Source: Candidatus Levyibacteriota bacterium
Lineage (GTDB): Bacteria > Patescibacteriota > Microgenomatia > Levybacterales > UBA12049
DNA: 46,208 nt
Assembly (NCBI GenBank): GCA_030651475.1
Contig: JAUSEW010000021.1
Location: 65,898 to 112,105, forward strand
Reading direction: 5' to 3'
Shown: piece after piece, positions 1 through 6,356 of the stretch
Position numbering within the stretch: position 1 is the stretch's first letter
How the letters are laid out: each line of letters starts with the position of its first letter
Notes under the pieces: model-generated
Told to the model about the DNA's origin: nothing
The model's database searches: none
Seen by the model: the letters and a program-made list of their open reading frames with translations, nothing else
Made by a program: the position numbers and the translations under genes

Positions 1-423
1 TTTCCGCCAACCTTCCATCATAAAAATATCTGTTATTCCACTTTCTAATATTTTATCGAATAAATTTATCATTAATGGTTTTCTTTCTTCTTCAGTGAGT
101 TTTGTTTCTTCTAAGGCTTTCCATACTGTATCAAATATATCTGTTGATGCAAAAATAGGATAATCATGTTTTTCACGTAATCCTATTGTATATTCTCTCA
201 TTCGTTTCATAGCTTCATCTCTCAATTTCTTTCTTATGTCAGTATCAGGGTGATTTTCGCCCCCGGGTCCTGAAACGAAACCTACCTTGATTCCTTTTTG
301 CCTTTTATCCCTTATTGCCTGTCCTATGGCGGTTTGTATTTCGCCATAATTTTTTACTCCCTTTAAGATAGTAGGGAAATCAATTTGTATATTCTGTATC
401 TGTCCTGTTTCTTGTTCGGCCAT
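1..423 (-). CDS. DUF4406 / nucleoside 2-deoxyribosyltransferase-like protein, C-terminus cut by window edge
   Basis: The minus strand is open from an ATG at 423 to the window edge (141 codons, no stop). The visible protein starts MAEQETGQIQ and contains a KVGFVSGPGGENHP stretch, a Cterminal-side ASTDIFD stretch and DIFMMEGWRK at the edge. A glycine-rich start followed later by an acidic 'D..MM.GWR.S' motif is the layout of DUF4406 and related nucleoside 2-deoxyribosyltransferase-like proteins, which bind or modify nucleotides; the assignment rests on this resemblance only. The start is supported by a TATAAT box at 430-435 that predicts transcription starting exactly at the ATG. The gene is divergent from the PIG-L gene, with tRNA-Ile between them. 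Confidence 0.5.
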   Translation of the reverse strand, partial: MAEQETGQIQNIQIDFPTILKGVKNYGEIQTAIGQAIRDKRQKGIKVGFVSGPGGENHPDTDIRKKLRDEAMKRMREYTIGLREKHDYPIFASTDIFDTVWKALEETKLTEEERKPLMINLFDKILESGITDIFMMEGWRK

Positions 424-429
424 AAGATG

Positions 430-435
430 ATTATA
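430..435 (-). promoter_or_regulatory. -10 box for the DUF4406-like gene (leaderless start)
   Basis: On the minus strand a perfect TATAAT lies six bases before the ATG at 423, so the expected transcription start coincides with the start codon. No good -35 hexamer is visible at the usual distance. Confidence 0.5.
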
Positions 436-523
436 CTAAATAGTTTAAATTTTTGCCTTAATTCCTAGATAATGTTAACTCTTGCTAGATGGATATGCGG
501 GAATGCTCAAGAAATTTCTTGTG

Positions 524-594
524 TAGGCCCAGGGGGAATCGAACCCGCATCAGGTGTGTATAAGACACCCGCTTTACCATTAAGCTATGGGCCT
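524..594 (-). tRNA. tRNA-Ile, anticodon UAU
   Basis: A 71-nt cloverleaf reads on the minus strand. The acceptor AGGCCCA pairs with TGGGCCT, the D stem is GCTT/AAGC with loop AATGGTA, and the anticodon stem is GGTGT/ACACC with loop CTTATAC. The T stem has one C-C mismatch and a normal TTCGATT loop; CCA is not encoded. U33 and A37 fix the anticodon as UAU, which would read AUA directly. Most bacteria instead read AUA with a CAU tRNA modified to lysidine, so this is an uncommon solution. A promoter lies just upstream (605-633). Confidence 0.88.
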
Positions 595-604
595 GCAAAC
601 ATCA

Positions 605-633
605 ATTTTAACAGAAGGTAGAAAAAGAGACAA
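605..633 (-). promoter_or_regulatory. Promoter of tRNA-Ile(UAU)
   Basis: Minus strand: TTGTCT at 628-633, a 17-nt spacer and TAAAAT at 605-610. The expected start is a few bases before the tRNA 5' end at 594. Confidence 0.6.
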
Positions 634-648
634 GCTTCGGATGATTTT

Positions 649-657
649 TGGTATAAT
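649..657 (+). promoter_or_regulatory. Extended -10 promoter of the PIG-L gene
   Basis: TGG followed by TATAAT (652-657) gives an extended -10 element whose start point falls at about 664-665, the ATG of the next gene. It therefore argues for a leaderless mRNA and against the longer reading frame starting inside the tRNA. Confidence 0.55.
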
Positions 658-664
658 CCAATCA

Positions 665-1366
665 ATGAAGAATCGTGTTATTTTAGCTATTGGAGCGCAT
701 CCGGATGACACGGATTTTGGCGCGTCAGGAACAATTGCCAAATGGGTGGAAGAAGGAGCAACAGCCTATTATCTTATTTGTACAGACGGAAGCAGAGGTT
801 CTAAAGATCCCAAAATGACACATCAAAAACTAGCTCTTATCAGAAGAAAAGAGCAGGAAGAGGCAGCAGAAGTTTTGGGAATTAAAAAAGTATTTTTCCT
901 AGATCATGCGGATACGCAATTAGTTGTCGATAATGTACTCAAAGAGCAGATAGTTAGAATAATTAGAAAAGTCCGTCCAAATACCGTAATTACAATGGAT
1001 CCGACATTTTATTATTCGCAAAAATTTGGATTTATTAATCATACTGATCACAGAGCAGCTGGACTTGCGACACTTGATGCCTGTTTTCCTCTTTCCAGGG
1101 ATAGGCTGACTTTTCCGCAGCATGAAAAAGAAGGCTTAAAACCGCACAAAGTTGAAGAATTATTGCTGGTTAATCTCGAAAAAGCGGATTTCTTGGTTGA
1201 TATAACAACAACTATCGACAAAAAGATTAAGGCATTAGCTTGCCATAAAAGCCAGTTTGATGATTTTAAAAAAATAGAGAAAATGATTAGAACAAGATCA
1301 AAAATGCAAGGTAAGAAGGTGGGGTATAAATTTGCCGAAAGCTTCCTCCGTCTCAACCTCCCCTAG
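665..1366 (+). CDS. PIG-L family zinc-dependent deacetylase
   Basis: A 233-residue protein beginning MKNRVILAIGAHPDDTDFG. The AHPDD motif near the N-terminus is the metal-binding signature of PIG-L/LmbE deacetylases, which remove N-acetyl groups from N-acetylglucosaminyl lipids or related amino sugars. A later INHTDHRAAG stretch supplies the expected second histidine group. The reading frame is open back to 587 inside tRNA-Ile, but the TATAAT at 652-657 points to 665 as the start. The 3' end overlaps the stop of the convergent recombinase by 4 bp. The substrate cannot be read from the sequence; an amino sugar of the envelope is most likely. Confidence 0.85.
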   Translation: MKNRVILAIGAHPDDTDFGASGTIAKWVEEGATAYYLICTDGSRGSKDPKMTHQKLALIRRKEQEEAAEVLGIKKVFFLDHADTQLVVDNVLKEQIVRIIRKVRPNTVITMDPTFYYSQKFGFINHTDHRAAGLATLDACFPLSRDRLTFPQHEKEGLKPHKVEELLLVNLEKADFLVDITTTIDKKIKALACHKSQFDDFKKIEKMIRTRSKMQGKKVGYKFAESFLRLNLP

Positions 1367-2223
1367 AGTTCGGTTAAGATTCCTGTTTCTTTGGCGCGGT
1401 CAGTTACATATTGAAGATATCGTTCAGTTGTGGAAAGTCTTTTGTGTCCCAAAACCTTAGAGATTATAGTCAGAGAAACCCCTCTTTTTAGATGGTGAGC
1501 AACGAAAGTATGCCTAAGGTCATTTACTTTGGCATTTTTTATTTCTGCCAAGCGGAAATATCTTTCAACAGATGTTCGGATATTTCTGATTAAGAATTGT
1601 TTGCCTGATTTGGTTATAAAAACATGGTCGTCTTTGGCTTTCGGTCTGACTTCAAGATATCTATTTAGGGCTTCAAGAGAGCTTTTGTTAAGGGGAACCA
1701 TGCGCGCTTCATGTTTTTCAATTGGGCTGATATGCAAAGAATTTTTTTGGATGTCCGAAATCCTTAAGGCGGCGAGTTCGCCGATTCTGATTCCTGTTTG
1801 AAGCAGTACTTCTATAACTGCAAACATCCTGGGATCATTTCTTGCAGCATCACGAAACGCCCTGTATTCGGTAGGAGTAAGAATTCTAGGAGCTGCCAAT
1901 TGATATTTTGGGTGGGAGACTAAAAGCGACGGATCATCCGTAATATATTCGTTAATTTTCAAAAACCTATAGAAAGTTCTGGCGGAATTAAGTTTTCTGG
2001 AAACAGATTTTGGAGTATAACCTTCTTTGCTTAATTTTGCCAAAAAGGCTTCAATGTCCTCTTTTTTGACATCATGAGCCTGTGGTTTTGCCAGTTCTTC
2101 AAGAAATTTAACGAGCTGCTCTATATCTTTTGCGTATGCTACAATAGTAGAGTTTGAACGTTTATTTTCTTTAAGAAAATTTCTAAACTGTTCGTGGGCA
2201 TCGCGAAGTTTAATTGTTTTCAT
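1363..2223 (-). CDS. Tyrosine recombinase/integrase (XerC/XerD-like)
   Basis: This 286-residue protein has the two-domain layout of tyrosine recombinases: an N-terminal SAM-like DNA-binding half (about residues 5-95) and a C-terminal catalytic half. Catalytic elements seen are the first Arg in TGIRIGELAAL, NDLRHTF (second Arg and His), LGHKRLSTTERY with a late His, and the nucleophilic Tyr in ERYLQY. The usual His before the second Arg is Asn here. Length and single-copy context fit a chromosome-dimer resolvase, but a mobile-element integrase cannot be excluded. It has its own promoter at 2250-2278 and is divergent from the ftsB-like gene. Confidence 0.85.
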   Translation of the reverse strand: MKTIKLRDAHEQFRNFLKENKRSNSTIVAYAKDIEQLVKFLEELAKPQAHDVKKEDIEAFLAKLSKEGYTPKSVSRKLNSARTFYRFLKINEYITDDPSLLVSHPKYQLAAPRILTPTEYRAFRDAARNDPRMFAVIEVLLQTGIRIGELAALRISDIQKNSLHISPIEKHEARMVPLNKSSLEALNRYLEVRPKAKDDHVFITKSGKQFLIRNIRTSVERYFRLAEIKNAKVNDLRHTFVAHHLKRGVSLTIISKVLGHKRLSTTERYLQYVTDRAKETGILTEL

Positions 2224-2248
2224 AGTTCGATTTCAAAATCTAATGTCC

Positions 2249-2278
2249 TATAATAGCAATAAATATCTAGATAGTCAA
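2249..2278. promoter_or_regulatory. Overlapping divergent promoters (recombinase / ftsB-like gene)
   Basis: Minus strand: TTGACT (2273-2278), a 17-nt spacer and TATTAT (2250-2255). Plus strand: TATAAT at 2249-2254, with a weak TTCGAT 17 nt upstream. The two -10 boxes cover the same seven bases, so the two promoters cannot be occupied at once. Confidence 0.6.
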
Positions 2279-2294
2279 GCATGAATTTTAATTT

Positions 2295-2633
2295 ATGAAA
2301 AAGGTATTAGCAATTTTCGTTGCGATAGCTTGCCTTTTGATTATTAATAACCTTATCCATTCAATTTATAATCTTTGGCAGAAAAGAGATTTGGTAACTT
2401 CCGCGCAGGAAGAATTAAATAAAGCAAAGGAACAGAATAAGGCTTTAAAATCCAAACTTTCCCAAGTCGACAGCCCGCAGTTTATAGAAGAAGAGGCAAG
2501 AAACAAGCTTTTTCTGGTAAAACCCGGAGAAGAAATACTGATTACGAAAGATTTGCTGAATTCCAGTCCATCCGCTAAGTTGAATGAAAATGAAAAGCCC
2601 AATTGGCAGAAATGGTGGGAATTATTTTTCTAA
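2295..2633 (+). CDS. Septum formation initiator (FtsB/DivIC family)
   Basis: A 112-residue protein. It has a short N-terminal cytoplasmic tip (MKK), one membrane helix (about residues 4-24), a coiled coil (about 30-60) rich in K/E/Q, and a C-terminal segment with EEARNKLFLVKPGEEIL. This order and the ARxxLxxVKPGE signature are typical of FtsB/DivIC proteins, which bridge FtsL and FtsQ in the divisome. The symbol is left open because FtsB and DivIC cannot be told apart here. The 3' end overlaps the convergent GIY-YIG gene by 12 bp. Confidence 0.78.
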   Translation: MKKVLAIFVAIACLLIINNLIHSIYNLWQKRDLVTSAQEELNKAKEQNKALKSKLSQVDSPQFIEEEARNKLFLVKPGEEILITKDLLNSSPSAKLNENEKPNWQKWWELFF

Positions 2634-2882
2634 AAAATCTTTTAGCATTGTACGTAGGGTAGCTTTGCCTTTTGTAGTTTTGAAATATCCCTCTCTTCTT
2701 TCAGCATCTTTTTTGCTTCGATACGCCTCATAAAATATTAAATCAAGCGGAGCATAGGCTTTCGTTGAAATCTCTTCGCGATTATTGTGTTCGAAAAATC
2801 TCTTTTTAAGGTTGTGAGTAAAACCGACATAAATAAAATCTTTTACTTTACTTTGGAGGACATATACGTAGAAGAATAGCAT
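2622..2882 (-). CDS. GIY-YIG nuclease domain protein (UPF0213-like)
   Basis: An 86-residue single-domain protein. FYVYVLQS and FIYVGFT form the two halves of the GIY-YIG motif, followed by LKKRFFEH and a later EAYRSKKDAERRE with the catalytic-type Glu. Stand-alone UPF0213 proteins of this size are common in CPR genomes. Their cellular role is unclear; DNA repair or recombination is usually suggested. The gene lies directly downstream, on the same strand, of the intron-containing tRNA (2996-3256). It could therefore be part of a mobile intron neighbourhood, although no fusion or shared reading frame supports that. Confidence 0.8.
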   Translation of the reverse strand: MLFFYVYVLQSKVKDFIYVGFTHNLKKRFFEHNNREEISTKAYAPLDLIFYEAYRSKKDAERREGYFKTTKGKATLRTMLKDFLEK

Positions 2883-2888
2883 AAATAT

Positions 2889-2936
2889 AAAAAGGGGACG
2901 TACTATTCGTGAAGAACCTATACTTCACTCAAGTAC
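2889..2936 (-). terminator. Terminator-like hairpin downstream of the initiator tRNA
   Basis: On the minus strand GUACU and GUGAAG (2936-2923) pair with CUUCAC and AGUAC (2914-2900). A C-rich stretch and U5 follow (2893-2889). It lies about 60 nt past the tRNA 3' end. Confidence 0.5.
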
Positions 2937-2950
2937 ATTCCTGCCTCACC

Positions 2951-2986
2951 ACTCGCTGCGTAGCCATGAACTCGAGCACAGCGAGT
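2951..2986 (-). other. Hairpin in the tRNA 3' trailer
   Basis: An 8-bp perfect stem (ACTCGCTG at 2951-2958 and CAGCGAGT at 2979-2986) with a 20-nt loop sits 10 nt beyond the tRNA. It may guide 3' processing of the precursor. Confidence 0.4.
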
Positions 2987-2995
2987 AGTTCGTTG

Positions 2996-3256
2996 TTGCG
3001 GGGTCGGGAGTTGCGCCCGACCTGTGAGATTATGCATCTGTTGCTCCGATTACTCAGAGTGTCGGACTATATCTTCATCCCGATAATCGGGAGCTCAGCG
3101 TGTAGTCTCTACGGGGTCATCCGCCAACTGGCGGAGACTTCCCTCGGTATTGCCCTTTAATCTGTTAGGGTTTCACCGATATAGCTGAGTTCATTTTTAA
3201 TGTTACCATCAAAACGGCCCATTTAGAGCCTCACGTGCACTGTACACTACCCCGCG
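2996..3256 (-). tRNA. Initiator tRNA-fMet(CAU), interrupted by a group I intron
   Basis: Exon 1 is 3256-3227 and exon 2 is 3034-2996. Joined, they give a tRNA with acceptor CGCGGGG/CCCCGCA in which C1 and A72 do not pair, the hallmark of bacterial initiators, and anticodon loop CUCAUAA (anticodon CAU). The anticodon stem UGAGG/UCUCA has A-U, G-C, G-U in place of the three G-C pairs, a variant I recall from mycoplasma initiators. The T stem is UCGGG/CCCGA. The mature body is only 69 nt before CCA, which is not encoded. The D loop is five nt and lacks G18-G19, and the T loop is CGCAACU instead of UUCRAAU. It may be a functional divergent initiator or a decaying copy. Confidence 0.82.
3035..3226 (-). 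ncRNA. Self-splicing group I intron (192 nt) in tRNA-fMet
   Basis: All core helices of a group I ribozyme can be drawn on the minus strand. P1 pairs exon GGCU with GGGCC and places a U-G wobble at the 5' splice site. P2 is a GUAA-capped hairpin. P3 is GAACUCAGC (3192-3184) with GCUGAGCUC (3099-3091). P4 is CGGU/ACCG, P5 CCCU/AGGG, and P6 carries UCCGCC-AGUU-GGCGGA. P7 uses AGACUA (3108-3103) with UAUAGUC (3071-3065). P8 is at 3091-3079, J8/7 is AAGAUA, and P9 (3059-3044) has a GUAA loop. The last intron base, 3035, is the required G. The insertion lies between U33 and C34 of the anticodon loop. No protein is encoded inside. Confidence 0.88.
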
Positions 3257-3265
3257 CGTAGAATT

Positions 3266-3294
3266 ATCTTACCAAAACGTAGAAGATTAGTCAA
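3266..3294 (-). promoter_or_regulatory. Promoter of the intron-containing tRNA-fMet
   Basis: Minus strand: TTGACT (3294-3289), a 17-nt spacer and TAAGAT (3271-3266). The expected start is 3-4 nt before the tRNA 5' end at 3256. Confidence 0.7.
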
Positions 3295-3329
3295 TCGTTT
3301 GCGCTAAATACAAACTTAATAATTTCTTG

Positions 3330-3358
3330 TTGACATTGAGCAATTTAATAATCATAAT
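3330..3358 (+). promoter_or_regulatory. Promoter of the HTH/LAGLIDADG-like gene
   Basis: TTGACA (3330-3335), a 17-nt spacer and CATAAT (3353-3358). The expected start is base 3365, the A of the ATG. Confidence 0.7.
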
Positions 3359-3364
3359 TAGTTT

Positions 3365-4054
3365 ATGGTTCATGCAAAAGCCGTTAAGGATAGAGTGCGT
3401 AAGCTTCGTGAAAAAGGCTTCAGCCTAAATCAAATTTTTCAAGAAGCTAAGGTACCCAAAACCACTATTCGCACATGGATTACAGATATTGTTCTTTCTA
3501 AAGAACACAGAGATGTTTTAAGAACCCGAACGCAAAATGCTTTACAGAAAGGTAGGATTAAGTTTCAGAGAAGCAAAAAAGAGGAAAGACTTACGAAGGA
3601 AAGAGTTTTTTTTGAAACTAGTAGATTAGAAGTTGGCAAATTGAGCAAGCGAGAATTATTTCTGAGCGGAATCGCCCTATATTGGGCTGAAGGATTTAAA
3701 AATAAGCATGAACACCGTTTGGGTTTTTGCAACTCTGATCCGAGCATGATCAGATTCTATATACATTGGTTGCAACAGTGCATTGGTCTTAAGAAGAATC
3801 AGCTAGTCGTTCGTTTAACGCTTAATCAACTTTACGAGAGCAAAACAAATGAAATACAGAGTTATTGGTCGAAAACACTTGGAATTCCATCTAGTCAGTT
3901 TACGAAGCCATTTTATCAAAATTCAAAATGGAAAAAACAATATAATATAGACAATTATCATGGAGTCTTGAGAGTTCATGTTAAAGAAAGCTTGGATTAT
4001 TTACTGAAGATGAAAGGATGGATTGAAGGATTAAGGCTAAACGTGATAAAATAA
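3365..4054 (+). CDS. HTH protein with LAGLIDADG-like domain, possible homing-type nuclease
   Basis: A 229-residue protein. The N-terminus (about residues 5-40) is a helix-turn-helix: KGFSLNQIFQEAKVPKTTIRTWI. A basic linker follows, then a domain with ALYWAEGFKN and GFCNSDPSMIRFYIHWL. The 'G.ALYWAEG' plus 'NSDP.MI..F..WL' layout resembles one LAGLIDADG repeat and is common in hypothetical CPR proteins; I infer a homing-endonuclease relative, not a proven nuclease. It starts 109 bp from an intron-containing tRNA on the opposite strand, which fits a free-standing mobile partner. Its promoter predicts a leaderless mRNA. Confidence 0.55.
   Translation: MVHAKAVKDRVRKLREKGFSLNQIFQEAKVPKTTIRTWITDIVLSKEHRDVLRTRTQNALQKGRIKFQRSKKEERLTKERVFFETSRLEVGKLSKRELFLSGIALYWAEGFKNKHEHRLGFCNSDPSMIRFYIHWLQQCIGLKKNQLVVRLTLNQLYESKTNEIQSYWSKTLGIPSSQFTKPFYQNSKWKKQYNIDNYHGVLRVHVKESLDYLLKMKGWIEGLRLNVIK
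4023..4052 (+). promoter_or_regulatory. Promoter of tRNA-Met and murI
   Basis: TTGAAG (4023-4028), an 18-nt spacer, and TGA followed by TAAAAT (4047-4052; extended -10). It lies within the 3' end of the preceding gene and should start just before the tRNA at 4062. Confidence 0.5.
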
Positions 4055-4061
4055 GCAGCAT

Positions 4062-4133
4062 GCCAGGGTAGCTCAATGGTGGAGCACAGCATTCATAACG
4101 CTGCGGTTGTGGGTCCGATCCCCACCCCTGGTA
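4062..4133 (+). tRNA. tRNA-Met (elongator), anticodon CAU
   Basis: A 72-nt cloverleaf. The acceptor GCCAGGG pairs with CCCTGGT (G1-U72 wobble), the D stem is GCTC/GAGC with loop AATGGTG, and the anticodon stem is CAGCA/CGCTG with a terminal A-C mismatch. The loop is TTCATAA and the T stem GTGGG/CCCAC. The T loop is TCCGATC, with C where the universal U55 is expected. No CCA is encoded. A CAU anticodon could also belong to a lysidine tRNA-Ile; the UAU isoleucine tRNA nearby makes elongator Met more likely. The next ATG (murI) is four bases past the discriminator. Confidence 0.8.
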
Positions 4134-4137
4134 CTTT

Positions 4138-4947
4138 ATGTCTAATCAGCCTATTGGTATTTTAGATTCAGGAATTGGAGGATTATCTATTTGGAAAGAG
4201 ATAGTAACGCAACTTCCAGATGAATCAACAATCTACATAGCGGATTCAAAAAACTGTCCCTATGGAACCAGAACCCAAGAAGAAGTTTATGGATTAGCAA
4301 AGCTTATGGTTAATTTTTTGGTAGGAAAGGGTGCTAAAATTATTGTTTTGGCATGCAATACAGTAACTGTCTCCTGCCTTGATAAATTAAGAGAAGATTT
4401 TCTCAAACTTCCAATAGTCGGGACAGTTCCTGTAGTCAAAACCGCAACAGAAAAGACCTTTAATGGGAAAATAGGAATTCTATCTACGCCGTCAACTGCA
4501 AGCAGTGCGTATCAAAGACACCTCATAGAGCAATTTGCCAAAAACTGTGAAGTAATTAACTTAGGTACTAAAAATTTAGTGCCGTTTGTTGAAAAAGGCG
4601 AGACAAATACAAAAAAAGTTAAAGATGTTCTTAGGAAAGAATTGGATAAATTTATAGTCAATAAAGTTGATACGATAGCTCTTGGTTGCTCGCATTTTCC
4701 ATTCTTGAGGAAGGCCATGGAGACAATAATGGGAAAGAAAGTTATGATTTTAGATTCAACAGGAGCAATTGCAAGGCAAACAAAAAGAGTTTTAGCAAAC
4801 AGTAATAAGCTATCCTCGCAACCCAGCCCTTTATATGAGTTTTATACAACGAACGGTTCTAAAGAATTTATAAATGTTGCAAGAAAATTGGTTGGTAACG
4901 AAATGGCAAAAAAAATAGAATCGGTCGAAAACGTTTCCCTATCGTAA
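4138..4947 (+). CDS. murI: Glutamate racemase
   Basis: This 269-residue cytoplasmic enzyme interconverts L- and D-glutamate for peptidoglycan. Seen are IGILDSGIGGLS with the substrate-binding Asp-Ser, NCPYGTRT, the first catalytic Cys in LACNTVTV, and the second in LGCSHFPFL; length matches the family. The start codon is four bases after the mature 3' end of tRNA-Met, so tRNA processing would leave an almost leaderless mRNA. murD follows after two bases, forming a short D-Glu supply-and-use unit. Confidence 0.95.
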   Translation: MSNQPIGILDSGIGGLSIWKEIVTQLPDESTIYIADSKNCPYGTRTQEEVYGLAKLMVNFLVGKGAKIIVLACNTVTVSCLDKLREDFLKLPIVGTVPVVKTATEKTFNGKIGILSTPSTASSAYQRHLIEQFAKNCEVINLGTKNLVPFVEKGETNTKKVKDVLRKELDKFIVNKVDTIALGCSHFPFLRKAMETIMGKKVMILDSTGAIARQTKRVLANSNKLSSQPSPLYEFYTTNGSKEFINVARKLVGNEMAKKIESVENVSLS

Positions 4948-4949
4948 AA

Positions 4950-6332
4950 ATGATGTCAATATCTTCTTTGCAGTATAAAAAAGTAGCGATAATAGGGTTT
5001 GGGGTAGAGGGCTTGTCTAGTGCCAAATTCTTTGTTAAGCATAAAGCATATGTAACAGTTTTTGATAAGAAAGAAGAAAAGGATTTCGATGAGGAAGCAA
5101 TTAAAGCTCTTAGAAAGCTTGGAGTAAAATTTGTTTTTGGCGAGAACTGTCTTGATAATCCAGAAAAATTTGATTTGGTATTGCGAAGCCCAGGAATTAG
5201 AAGAGACGCAAAAGAATTAAAAGGTTTGGAGGCAAAAGGTGCTTCCATAACATCACAAACTAAAATTTTTTTTGACCTTTGCCCAGGTAAAATTATCGGA
5301 ATTACGGGAACAAAAGGGAAGGGAACTACTTCAACATTAATTTACCAAATGCTCTTGAAACAAAGACTAGAGGTATATTTAGGTGGAAATATCGGTAAAC
5401 CTCCCTTAGACTTTCTGGACACATTAAATGATCAATCGTGGACAGTTCTTGAATTGTCAAGCTTCCAGCTCCAAGATATGACATCTAGTCCTCATATTGC
5501 GATAATGCTTATGACAACCTCTGAACATCTTGATTACCATAAGGATGTGTATGAGTATATAGATGCAAAGAGAAACATTTTACGGTTTCAAAAAAAAGAC
5601 GATCTCGCAATTATAAATAGAGATTATCCGGTGAGTCATGAGTCAGATATCTATACAAATGCAAAGCTTTTTCAAGTAAGTAGAGAAAGAGAGTGTCGGA
5701 ATGGGTGTTTTGTCCAAAATGATTCAATCTGGGTGGAAAGGGAAGGAGAAAAACAAAAGATTATAGATACGAAAGACATACGGCTTTTGGGAAAACATAA
5801 TTTAGAAAATGTTTGCGCAGCAGTAATGGCGGCAAGCATAGTGGGTGTTTCTAAAGCAAACATAGCAAAGACTGTAAAGGCATTTAAAGGATTAGAGCAT
5901 AGATTGCAATTCGTGGGAGAAATCGACAAGGCTAGATACTATGATGACTCTTTTTCTACAATTCCGGAAACTACAATTGTAGCAATTGAGGCTTTCAATA
6001 AACCCAAAGTTTTAATTTTGGGAGGATCGGGAAAGAATAGCGATTTTACGCAACTTATTAATTTCATTAATAAGGCACAAGATATTAGAGGAATAATCGG
6101 TATAGGTTTAGAATGGAAAAATATCAAAAGTAAAATTAAAAATAAGAAATTAAGAATTGTTGAGGGATGTAAGGATATGAAGGAAATTGTGCGAGCTGCC
6201 TCTTCCCTTGCTAAACCTGGCGATGTAGTTCTTCTTTCTCCCGCATGCGCAAGTTTTGACATGTTTAAAAACTATAAGGATCGCGGGGAACAATTTAAAA
6301 AAGAAGTAAATCAATTAATTTCTAATTCCTAA
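4950..6332 (+). CDS. murD: UDP-N-acetylmuramoyl-L-alanine:D-glutamate ligase
   Basis: This 460-residue Mur ligase adds D-Glu to UDP-MurNAc-L-Ala. Its N-terminal domain has the Rossmann-like KVAIIGFGVEGLSSAKFF. The central ATPase carries the P-loop GITGTKGKGTTST and the SSFQL motif, and the C-terminal domain has ILGGSGKNSDF. Starts at 4950 or 4953 (tandem ATG) are equivalent. Near residues 393-402 a K/N-rich stretch (SKIKNKKLRI) coincides with one of the AT-rich repeats of this genome. It directly follows murI. Confidence 0.93.
   Translation: MMSISSLQYKKVAIIGFGVEGLSSAKFFVKHKAYVTVFDKKEEKDFDEEAIKALRKLGVKFVFGENCLDNPEKFDLVLRSPGIRRDAKELKGLEAKGASITSQTKIFFDLCPGKIIGITGTKGKGTTSTLIYQMLLKQRLEVYLGGNIGKPPLDFLDTLNDQSWTVLELSSFQLQDMTSSPHIAIMLMTTSEHLDYHKDVYEYIDAKRNILRFQKKDDLAIINRDYPVSHESDIYTNAKLFQVSRERECRNGCFVQNDSIWVEREGEKQKIIDTKDIRLLGKHNLENVCAAVMAASIVGVSKANIAKTVKAFKGLEHRLQFVGEIDKARYYDDSFSTIPETTIVAIEAFNKPKVLILGGSGKNSDFTQLINFINKAQDIRGIIGIGLEWKNIKSKIKNKKLRIVEGCKDMKEIVRAASSLAKPGDVVLLSPACASFDMFKNYKDRGEQFKKEVNQLISNS
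6126..6154 (+). repeat. AT-rich in-frame repeat in murD
   Basis: AAAATTAAAAATAAGAAATTA-type sequence encoding SKIKNKKLRI. It belongs to the same family as those in nnrD, ligase, pth, EndoQ and mutM. Confidence 0.5.
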
Positions 6333-6356
6333 TTGCTAATTTCTAAATAAATCCCA

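Noticed and set aside
587-664. N-terminal extension of the PIG-L frame
   Set aside because: It overlaps tRNA-Ile and the -10 box; the conserved protein starts at MKNRVILAIG.
2909-3160. An 83-codon plus-strand frame across the tRNA/intron region
   Set aside because: It lies antisense to a folded group I intron and tRNA, has no family features and no promoter or SD.
2996-3256. A simple tRNA pseudogene
   Set aside because: Acceptor, anticodon and T stems are fully paired after splicing and a consensus promoter is aligned with the 5' end, so function is more likely, though the odd loops leave some doubt.
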